NCBI GenBank assembly: GCA_963978905.1
Contig: OZ022259.1
Span: 1,488,001 to 1,552,000 of the forward strand
DNA: 64,000 bases
Direction of reading: 5' to 3'
Source of the DNA: Trichostrongylus colubriformis
Taxonomy: Eukaryota > Nematoda > Chromadorea > Rhabditida > Trichostrongylidae
In this document: piece after piece, positions 37,080 through 47,400 of the stretch
Numbering within the stretch: the stretch's first letter is position 1
How the letters are laid out: the number at the start of each line of letters is the position of its first letter
Position numbers and translations under genes: made by a program
The notes under the pieces: generated by a model
What the model saw: only the letters and a program-made list of their open reading frames with translations
Told to the model about the DNA's origin: nothing
The model's database searches: none

Positions 37080-40000
37080 CTCAATGATTTATGAGCACGA
37101 AAATAAGACGAAATACGTTGAAGATTTTTGGGAACGAGTCGGAAAGGATCACACTGCGGAGAGAGAGGTGAAATGCCAAAATTACAGCAGTTCCACTGTA
37201 ATATTTCACAGCGGAGATTAATTATGAAAAAATAAAGGAGAGGTAACTAAAGAATGAAGACATCTGTGTAAGATCGATCCGCGCTTGGATCAAATAAGCT
37301 TTTCAAAAGCCCACACCATACTAAATGTAGGCTTCGAACTGTGAAAAACTTGAGAATATACAAATCAAGAAAAAAGACTTGCGGGTAGAAATTCGGAAAC
37401 CACTTTGTAGTGCAAGTGATTAGAGGAGTCTAGTTCCCCGAATTTCCGTGGAACCGGCTTGATTTCCCCAGGCATAAAGATAAGTGAATTCTATTACTTC
37501 AGAGACCATTTAGTTGCCCATTACCCAGCACGTGAGATATGCTTATCCTCCATTCCCACTACCGATCGATATCCATTTTACAGACTTCCATGCGTATATA
37601 AGCTTCATTCCTGATATCTCATCAGTTCAACTTTATTAATTGGCACATAATGGTTGCCACATTTAATATGCTATCCCAATTATAACAGATACACTAATTA
37701 CTTTACTTGGATAAGTGTTTGACTGCAGTATCTCGGTAAAGATGTGATGTGGGAAGAACCAATACGGCATCGTGAAGACTGAAAAAGATACCGTGCGACG
37801 TTGCTGCTATAGGTGAAGTAAGGAATAAAAGACAAGAATCGCGCAGGGCAACGCCGCATCCGTCCCTGGCGCGCCACACCCTTTGATAAAACGCGACAAA
37901 CTCAAATAAATGGAATGGAAATCTCATTCACGTTACAATTCGAGTATAAATGATCAATTCCATCGAGGTAAGCCATGCATCGACATCCTTCATGATTGTA
38001 TTTGAGTTAAATGCGCATATTTGGTTTGGGTAATCATCCCAAACCGCCAATCAGCTTTTTCTTTTTTTTTTGAGAAAATGCGTGAGCGAGAGATCAAGTA
38101 TCAGTGGAAGGATCTGAAGTTTAGTAGCCCAGGGCCGATCCGTGAGCTATCGAGGTAATTTTGGCTTATGAAATGCGATTTTGAAGAAATCCAGTTAGCG
38201 TTAGAGAAGACTTTGCTCCAATGGCCATCAATGAGGGGCAGGCTCGATGCGGCTTCCATTCGGAGTCCCATTTTACCTCATTGAACCAGGGCTGATTCTT
38301 CTTCAAACTTTGAAAAGGTAAACTATTTTGGAAACATCGAAAAAGTGGATCGATCCTGAACTGATCGAAGAGTCGTTTCCTAGAACTGTGCAGTACTATC
38401 GCTTTCGAAATATCCGGACTGTACACTTGTCGTGAGTTGTAATGGAGAAGTGAAATGCATATTTCGGCGACTCCTAACAGGGGAATATGTCGTTAGGACA
38501 GAAAAATCGCGCGTCCGCGTGTGGCGTGCGACGATCGCGCATGAGTTTCCCAATTCCGATTGGGGCACCGCATTTGCGCTAGAGCTACAGTGCTCCTTCG
38601 AAATGGGATTTTTTGTTGCACTAAGTTTCTTTTGTTAAATAATCAGTTTTTTTCCAATTGCGATCACGAGTAAAATAGGGAATAAGATGAATGTAAACGA
38701 GTAAACAAGAGAAGAAAAGGCGAATGTCGAATTGAGTTTAATGCTGCAAGGTTGAATGACTTGTATTGCATTGTGCAAAGCATCTTATTGCGTAATCAAG
38801 CTCACATACTTCGCTTAATATTAGAGGGAAACGCAAAAAGTACTGTGGTACTTCAGAGTGGAAAAAGTACTTTGCTATCTAATATTGGAGTGGTACAACT
38901 TACTATATTACAATTAAGAAATATAAAAGATGCTAGTAAGTGATAGTTAGGAGAGGTCCACTAATTTTCGTGCTGTCATATCTCACCCGAAATCGTTTTA
39001 CAACCATTAATTTGTATACTCAACTGCATATTTTTACCTCAGCCTCACTTTAGGAAGGAAAGAACTTACCCCTGAACTGAGGCTCAGGACAAAGACCCAG
39101 GCAAAAATAGCGTCGAACACCGATCTCCCCCACAATTATATTAGCACCTGTAAAAATGCTAGGATAAAAAGGGATATAAAAGGATTAGATGATACAGATA
39201 CCCAGCTAATAATACGTTGAAGGAGAAGGTAGCTCCAGTTGGAAACGGGCGACTCGTGCGCGAACGTCGCGGGCGCGACGCCGCATCGCGGTTTTATGTC
39301 CTAGCGACATACACCCGTGACAGACACCGTCCATTCCTCCAGTTCATAGCATTTGAATAGCGGCTAGAGATCCCGTGAGCACTCAACAGGAGAATTCTGG
39401 CTGACAAGAGCCGATAGTCATGCCACATCGCTATTAACTATGGCAAAAGAGGCTGCTCAAAAACGGAATTGGGACAAGTGACAAAACGCCCTGGGCTATG
39501 CTTGCAGCTGCAAGGAATTGGCTTCTACTTCCGCGCTGCATTTCGTTTTTCTCTTCTGTACTATCACTCCACCTTGCTCACCCAGTCACTCAATTTATTA
39601 TATTATATTAGTTAAGGTAATAATGTAACAATAATCTCACTTTACCAAGCTGACTACGCATAGTACCAGCATTAAAAGTAGGGGTTTCCAAGGCAAGGAC
39701 ATGTTGCAGAAGTAGAAGCTGAACGATAGTCTGAGAGATACAGCCACAACCATAGCAGAAGGAAAGTAATCGAGGGGAGAGGAGACGAAATGGGTAGGGT
39801 CAGGGAAAAATTCAAATCAACATTTTCATGGCTCAAATTGTAGTGATATACTTTAGAATTGAAAGGCCTGGATGGAGACCGTTCCGATAAGAATGTCATG
39901 AAAACAAAAAATCAAGCCTAACACAAAAAACATCAAATAGATTCGAGAAATTGCTAGGAGCCTGTTGAACGGTTTGAGAGGGTGAAACACGGAGACTTTA

Positions 40001-40475
40001 CTGACTCTTTCACGGTTGGCGAAACGAAACACTGTAGAACAAACGAATGGATAGCTTCCAATTCTGTGAGCAAAATTCCTTGACGAGGGTATAGACTTCA
40101 TTGAATAAGAGCCCCTTTGGCAGTCTTCTGCAGAGGGGGTGACAAGATATGACCTACTGACCTCGCTGTTCTGAGGTGCTGTATTAGGGTTGGCTACGGA
40201 CCAATGAATCAGTGATGGCAGAGGATCCACTAACATGTGAACGAACAACATAAGTCGGATTCAATTAAGATGCGTAACCAAACGCCCGTGTTAGGGTGGT
40301 TCAAAATTCCATCCCTATTCCAGTTTTCAGGAAAATTTTGAAAAACAAGAAGCGATCCAAGATGTAAAGATGGTTAAGGAGTGATACTCTGTGCACTTGC
40401 AGGCAAGGCCCCCTGCCTTCCTGAATCCAATGCACTTCAAGGTCTCCTTGACAGCTGCGAGCCGAAATTGAAGAT
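37080..40475. other. Anonymous DNA, no supported gene
   Basis: Short frames only, none recognised. 38690-38945 is AT-rich. The frame that ends in the left LTR (40301-40573, minus) is interrupted by the BEL insertion at 40478; without the insertion the flanks read straight through attcg. Confidence 0.4.
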
Positions 40476-40478
40476 TCG
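40474..40478. repeat. Target-site duplication, left copy (attcg)
   Basis: attcg immediately outside the left LTR is repeated at 49883-49887 immediately outside the right LTR, the 5-bp duplication typical of BEL/Pao integrase. Confidence 0.95.
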
Positions 40479-40735
40479 TGTCCCGCTTTGTGGGGATCTA
40501 ATAGTGTTCCCAGAGTGTTTGCCTCTGTAGAAACAATACCGTGGTGGTTGGAATATTTATTACTAGTAGACACCTGTAGTAGCCAGGCAATGGTACAAGA
40601 ACCCCGTATCAGCGGGCCGTGTTGCTTTTATACGGACCCTTACTGATACGGGGGAATAAGGGGCATGTGATAAAGAGGGTCAAAAGGTTAAGCATACTCT
40701 AAAAAGGGGGTCGAAGGGTCACGCGGAGCGAGACA
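40479..40735 (-). repeat. 3' LTR of the BEL element (257 bp)
   Basis: Compared by eye base by base, this copy shows no difference from 49626-49882. On the element strand it starts TGTCTCGCTCCG and ends AAAGCGGGACA. It carries the TATA box (40626-40632) enclosed by an 11-bp inverted repeat (40602-40612 and 40643-40653) and the poly(A) signal (40556-40561) used to end the element transcript. Confidence 0.96.
40556..40561 (-). terminator. Poly(A) signal in the 3' LTR
   Basis: AATAAA on the minus strand, about 65-70 bases downstream of the LTR TATA box, so a transcript begun in the 5' LTR would be cleaved in this copy. Confidence 0.7.
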
Positions 40736-40750
40736 CTCCGCGCCCCTCTC
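40736..40750 (-). other. Polypurine tract candidate
   Basis: Directly upstream of the 3' LTR the element strand reads GAGAGGGGCGCGGAG, purine-rich with two C interruptions. Its position against the LTR is where plus-strand DNA synthesis is primed; the interruptions lower confidence in the exact limits. Confidence 0.6.
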
Positions 40751-40883
40751 ACAATGGTTAATTAATATGCATAACATGGTCAAATAGATACATCGAATTT
40801 GGCAAAAAAATGTCAACATTTAAATTAATACATGTCTCTATTAAGGAGCTTGTCGTCATGTGCCGTCGCGTAGTTTCCAGCTT

Positions 40884-41324
40884 CTAGTTCTTTCTTCTCT
40901 TGGCGAATACATGATGCCCTCTAGATGGGCAAAGTAGAATGTTGTGGGGCATCTTGCATGCCTGACAAGATACCCTGCAGTCTCCTTGATGAGCTGCCTT
41001 CAGACATCGAGTGCATAGGCTCATTTTAGAAGCCTGTACTGCCCTCGATACCGAATCGGGGTATCTTGGACAGCGACTCGAATAGTGCGAGTCGCCGTCT
41101 TCTACCACAGGGCAGAATACGCACTGCGACTTAGGCGCAGAGCGGTCAATGAGCAGCTGCAGAGCTGCTTCAATACCATCTAGTCTGCCACTAGAGGAGG
41201 CCACAATATTAAATAACGATTCAATCTTGTCATCCAGTGCATGTAGAGCTCTGGCGAGGGGCGATAGACCCTGGTGTTGTTCCAACTCGGCAAGGGCGGC
41301 GTGAAGCTCAGGCATGATAGACAT
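40884..41324 (-). CDS. Accessory gag-like zinc-knuckle protein (146 aa)
   Basis: A complete frame downstream of the envelope and upstream of the 3' LTR. Residues 1-65 are Leu/Ala-rich and probably helical or coiled-coil. Residues about 68-135 hold a Cys/His cluster: CVFC, then a His-Cys pair, CTRC, an H-x3-C, CQAC, and a final H-x4-LC. The main gag has the same order and nearly the same spacing (CVFC, CWKC, CPRC, final H-x4-LC at residues 407-469), so the module looks like a second, diverged copy of the gag nucleocapsid region, inferred to bind RNA or DNA. It lies in the same reading frame as the long ORF but is separated by several stop codons over 156 bases. Expression would need splicing (a donor-like AAG|GTAAAC lies just after the envelope) or an internal promoter (TATATAAG at about 41349-41356). 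It is undamaged, arguing for selection or youth. Confidence 0.85.
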   Translation of the reverse strand: MSIMPELHAALAELEQHQGLSPLARALHALDDKIESLFNIVASSSGRLDGIEAALQLLIDRSAPKSQCVFCPVVEDGDSHYSSRCPRYPDSVSRAVQASKMSLCTRCLKAAHQGDCRVSCQACKMPHNILLCPSRGHHVFAKRRKN

Positions 41325-41348
41325 GATAAGTTATGATTGATATGCTCA

Positions 41349-41356
41349 GCTTATAT
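41349..41356 (-). promoter_or_regulatory. Possible internal TATA box before the accessory frame
   Basis: The element strand reads gtgtatataagctgagc about 25-30 bases upstream of the accessory start codon (41322-41324). A start of transcription at the usual distance would fall close to the ATG, leaving almost no leader; a later ATG lies four codons on. The function is conjecture. Confidence 0.25.
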
Positions 41357-41480
41357 ACACGTTTCTTGCGCAACAGTGATAGCTCCTGCTACGCTGTTGT
41401 CGTATTGTGGTCAAGAGAGGGGTACTCTTGATACCACAAAGGAATCACCGGAAAATTTGTTTACCTTGGGTGGGCCTCTA

Positions 41481-44400
41481 CTACTTGAGTATTTTTTGTA
41501 GCCAGATTGTAGTTCTTATGGCGACCTCTTTTGCCACTTCCACTACGATTTGGATGATTGAGCCAATTATTCGTAGAATTATAATAATGGCAACTGGTCC
41601 AAACATATAGGTGATTCCTAATGCCGTTGCCGTGACACCTAGTGCCAGCAGTGTTACTTTCCACTTATTTTTTAGGACATTTACCACTGGTTCCAGGTCT
41701 GGAAAGTGGAAGTCCTTGAATGACGGCCATGTTGTGGCGTAATTGTTACTGTCATCAAACACCGTTTGAGGGAAATATCTGACATGGTAATGTAACTGTC
41801 CTTTCAATTTCAACAATATTTCTGTTTTGTCGCATATGACAAAGCATTTTTGAGTGATTAGAGCCTTGCTGAATTGAAGTGCGACCTTTGTGGTTCTGTT
41901 AGATGGATCGCAATCTATGGTAAAGGCTGTATTCTCACATTGAACTGTCACCACAGATTCTAGTGCTGTGGTGCAGAATGCTGTGACTTCTGCTCCTTCC
42001 TGACATTTGTAGCACCCCGTCACGGGACTCAGTTCTATGAAACATTTTTGTTCTACTACGAATTCTGCACTGTTGATCAATATGCTCGATTTGATCGCGA
42101 GTGTGACTTCACTCTTCGTTGAGTGGGCGTATATCTGCCAGTTTTTTGAACTGATTTCTACGACTGGAGTATATATTGGCAGCCGGTTTTCTACTTCTGC
42201 GCGCACATCTTTTATTGAGTGTTGCGGGCAGTGGCAAGTTTTTGGTGTCTTATAACTTTTGCAATTACAGACCATTTGATTGCTGCAGTTGACAAAGTGG
42301 TTTGCTGCCATGTCGGCCGTAGTGCAACGCACCGGTAGTTCAAAGTTGTTAGGGATAATTAGAGCGTCTTTTTCGGAGACTGCGTATCGTTGGTCGAAAA
42401 GAGGCGTGTCTGGTTTCTGTATTGATATCACCGTGAGTGATATTTCCTCAAACGATTGCGTAATGTAGGGCATCAGAGTGACTTGTCTATTGCTTTCTAA
42501 TTTGTGAACTTTGAACTCTACTTCGAATTCAATCAATGGAATCCATTCTTCACAATTTACTACTTCGTATATTGATTTTGAAGTAGGTATGTGTGCCACT
42601 TTGATAAAAGAGCATGCCGATACAGGGAGAAAGCACCCACATAGGAGTCCACCGCATGTATTTTCGCACGCAGAATATCCCGGATATTTGCTGACTTTTC
42701 TCAATTCCTCTATGTTTTCGTGAGGTTTTAAGGTGTTGCACCGATTCTGAGTGCATGACCCAGCTTCTGCACATCTTGTTATGTGAAAGATCTGGTGTCT
42801 GGTTTCGCGTGTAAAATACTGTGACACTTTAGAACAGGTTAATTGCAACGGTTTTTGCCGGATCTTGATAACTCCGATTGTCTTGTTTTCATATCTCGCA
42901 TTGATGCAGAGTTCAGAGTGGATGTGATTGAATAGAACTTCTTGGTTATATTCGTATGAGCAATTTCCTCTATTGTTGCACACCATTTCAACTGTGTGCC
43001 TCATGTACCCTTGTTGACAGGCCTCCGAAATGCCCAACATGGCTAGTATTGCTACCGTTGTTGTTATCCTCGTATAGACGCTCAAAGGTCTAGGGTTGAA
43101 AGAGTTCATGATAACGATTTCTTGAGCAGTTTGAGTGTCAGTGCTTCGTTTGTTTACGAGCTGGTGTATGAATCTCACGCATAACAGAATGATAGCTCCC
43201 AAGATGTACGCCGTTATGGCAATTGTAGCAATTGCTCCAATAGGCCAACAGTGTGGGTTACCTATCAGCGAAGTTGTCATAAGCTGGCTCGCATGTTCAC
43301 AAAATGCTGTAGGAGGACATTCTACGGTTTCGGTAGAATTGCTCTTCAGAATTCGAGTTGATACGGTAGCCAATTTGTGAAGGGGAGAAGCTGGTATTTT
43401 TAGAACCAGCTTTCTTGCTGCATTTGTGAATATTCTACATTCTCGGTTGAAACATAGCTCAAAACTTGCGTTTTGGATGTTGACAACCGCTGATCCGTCA
43501 GCGCAAATGAGGCTATTATCCGCCGATACTGAGCTTATCACAAACAGAAAGATTGTGAGCATGGTCCACTTTGAGAAATAGGTGGATGCTTGGCTGGATG
43601 GGCTATCGAGATGTCTTTCGTAATTTTGTATTACGTCGTACGCTCGACTTTTGGATGCTCTTTCTGGATTTCTCCGAGAAGGTCTCAGCGGAGTTGTGAG
43701 CTCTGCTGTATTGGGCTCGCCATTATTGTCTTCTTCGCGTGAGCGAGATTGAGTAACTGTTTGATCTGCATCGAGGCCTTCCTCAACTGTTTCGCCACAG
43801 GAGCGAATTTCAAGAGGATATATTTTGTTAAGAGGCCTGTGCAGTACAGCGCGGTTTGGCATTTTGACTTTGGCCGATCTAATCATGCCGTCAGCGCTCT
43901 TGATGAGCTCTATGATTTTTCCATAGAACCAGTTCCCTCTGGGTAGATAATCTTGCTCTATGATTACTATCTCTCCCAGTTGTGGGTATTTGGAGACGTG
44001 TCTCGGTTGATCGAGATTCTTTGTGTGGCTGTCACGCATGGCTGTGAGGTATTCCACATTCCATTTTTCCCAGAATTTGGCAGCTATCGTTTCAGATGAT
44101 ACGATCGCTTCTTTCGCCTGTGATATCGTTTGAATTAGCTGTGGATCGAAATCGCGATCTGACCAATCACTTAGTTGGGTCGCACTTGGCAGTGCAAACT
44201 TCATGTTTCCCTGTAAGAAATCTATCGGTCTTAGAGGTATCTCATCCAGATCCGTCAGACTGACCTTTGTTAGTGGTCTGGTGTTTATGATGGCTTCAAT
44301 CCGCGTTATTGCGGTGGCCATTTCGGTAAATGTAAGCTTTTTGCGCCCGATGGCTTTGGAAAAGCATCTTTTCACTGAGCCTACCAGTCGCTCCCATACG

Positions 44401-47400
44401 CCGCCCATCCATGGGGCGCTGGGGGGATTGAACACCCATTTGATGCCTTCGGAAGCACTGTATGACATTACAGAGTGATCGTTAGTGTCATTGTTTTGAA
44501 ATAGATTCTCAATGACTGCTTGACCGAGTTTGAAATTGGTGCCGCAGTCTGTGCGTATCAGCTTTGGGACACCTCTTCTTGATATGAAGCGGGTGAAACT
44601 GTTTAGAAAAGCGGTAGCTGTCATATTTTCGACCACTTCCAAATGGATAGCTCTTGTTGTTAGACAAGTGTAAAGGCACACATACATTTTTGTCATTTTT
44701 TTCGAGTCGTATGGTCCCAGAAAGTCACAGCCGACGTTTTGGAACGGCTTTGCTATTACCACCCTATCTTTGGGTAGGGGAGGCATGTCTGGGGCTCCGA
44801 AAGGAAGTCCGTGACATCGCTTGCAGGTGACGCAATTTTTCAAGAGCTTCTTTATTACTCTTGATGGTTGTGGCATCCAAAACCTTTGTCGTATCAAGGC
44901 AAGTACATGGTCTTTGCCACAGTGAGCATTTGTACGATGAGTGTGCTCTACTAATAAGCGAGCTAGATCCGAATTGTTCGGTATGTAGATAGGCCATTTT
45001 GTGTCGTGAGGTAAGATTGCATTACGTATTCTGGATTCATATCGAATCACTTCATTTTGATCGCGTACTATGCTCATGTGAGGAAAGCGCCTTCGCAATT
45101 CTTCTAGATTTATATTGCGGTGTTCTGATGCTAGCAACAGTTTTTCTGCATTCGCTATATCCTCTGAGCAGATTTGTTGCGCCTGAGAAAAGACGCTCAG
45201 ATTTTTTACAATGATGTTTGTCGACCTATTAAGGTTACATTGATGTACCCATTTTGACAGAGTCTTTCCCACCATTGCTAGTACGCGTAGCACACGCGTA
45301 TACCTCGAAAATCGTGTGGTGTCGATTAACGGTTGGTTGGGAGTCGTCACCATGAGATTTGAAATAATCATGTCAGGCTGTGTTGCTTCGTCAGTGTTGA
45401 ATATGTCCCCGCTTTCTTTGACATTTTCTATGCTTCTCAATGGGGCACATTTTGGACCTTTTTCGAGCCATCGAGGACCTCTCACCCAGTCGTGATTTGC
45501 AATGGTGCACGCCGTGAGCCCTCTCGTCCCTGCATCCGCTGGGTTATAATGAGTGGGAACGTAATAGAAATCAACTGTTGTTTTTCCAGTTTCTTCTACT
45601 ACTTGTTTTATTCGAAGTATGCGCTCCTTTTGGTTGGTTACGAATGGAGATAATTTCCGAGTCGATTTTAACCATGCCAAAGCTATTTCGCTGTCAGAAG
45701 CAATGCACAAAGTAGAATTGTTTGTTCCCAACTTGTTCAACAATGTTTTGGCTAATCTCATACCAATGAGAATAGCAAGCATTTCTAATCTTGGTATCGT
45801 TTGAACCGTCTTTTTTGGAGTCAGGCGTGTTTTTCCACTTATTAATTGGGACACGACGTTAGTAGCGCTGTCCTGTAGATAAGCGCATGCCGCTATAGCT
45901 ATTTTGCTAGCGTCACAAAATATCCACAAGGTATAATCTTTGCCGACGTCGTCAAGATTGGTTATAGCTCTTGGTATTCTGATCGATACGTTATTGACCT
46001 CTTGGCAGGCGTTGTTCCACCTACGGCGTAGCTCGGATGATACGGGATCGTTCCATTCTATAGCTGTGTCATATATCTCCCTCATTAATGACTTCATTTT
46101 TATGAGCAATGGTCCCATCATTCCGATGGGATCGTATGTTGAGTTCAACTGACTAACGATGTCCCGTTTAGTCAGGCGATCCTTCTGCGTTATTTGGATA
46201 TTACCTTGAAACTCGTCTGTTTCTATATTGTATTCTACTCCTAAGAGCTTGATTACTGTCCCTTTCAAACGATCGTTTTCTGGGATACCGGCATTTACTT
46301 CGCTTGAATTTGATATGTATTCACGCAGGTTCATGCCTATCTCGGCAAAGATCGCTTTGGAATCTTTGTATTTTTGAAGGGCTTCTTCTGCCGTATTCGC
46401 ACGAAGTAGGATATTATCCACATATAAGTGGTCCATGATTTCTTTAGCTATTTCCGTGTTTTTATGGTTCAAATAGGCCAAAATAACCATATTGAGGATG
46501 CTAGGAGATGCTGTCAAACCGAAAGGTAGTCGGGTGAAGCGATACTCCTGTATATTGTCACGAGTCGGTGACTTATTAGCATCTTTGAACCATAAAAATC
46601 TGCAAAGATCCTTATGTTCTTCTTGCAGCCTTATTTGGGTGAAAGCTGCTTGGATATCGCATAGCAGTATTATCTTTCCCGTGCGACTTGCAATTAAAAT
46701 ATCGTGGATTTTGTTTACGAACGATTCACCAGTGTAGATAGTGTCATTCAATGAAAGTTGACCGCATCTCTTTGATGATGCATCGAATACTATTCGAAGA
46801 GGCTTAGCCTTAGCCGGCCGCCATACCCCAGAGTGTGGCATATAGTAACAGCCAACGCTGTCAGGAGTATTTTCATCTGCACACTCTACCACTTTGGTTG
46901 ATATGTAATCTTGGAAGGTTTGCGTATAACATTTCTGTTGTTCCTTGTTCGCTTGTAGATGTTTCCACAGTGAAATCAATCTACGATAGGCAATTGCGTA
47001 GTTGTCAGTGAGATCGACAACGTTGTCTTTCAGTGGTAATGGAGCAGTTACAATCCCATTATTGAACTGTATTCTTTTTGAATACATTTGGTAGTATGAG
47101 AATGTGTTTTCTTCTCTTATCAGTTCGTTGGGTGAGATTCCCAGATCTTGTAACTCGAACAATTTGTTGAGCAATTCGGCCTCCGTAGGCTCGTTGATAA
47201 CAGTTAGTTGTTGCAGCACTGCATCGTTCTCGAGGTCATTAGATACGAGACTTCGTCCGTCGCTTTGCGCCGTATTTGCCAACTGTTTTGTGGATAAGAT
47301 ACCACGGCCATGTATGCTGGGACCAAAAATTGTTTTTGCAATGTGCAGGCCAGATGGCATTTGCAAAGAGATACTGTTCGGAGGGACCAATTGGTAATAA

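Noticed and set aside
40301..40573. 90-codon minus frame next to the left LTR
   Set aside because: About a third of it is LTR sequence, and the remaining host part has no domain or splice signal.
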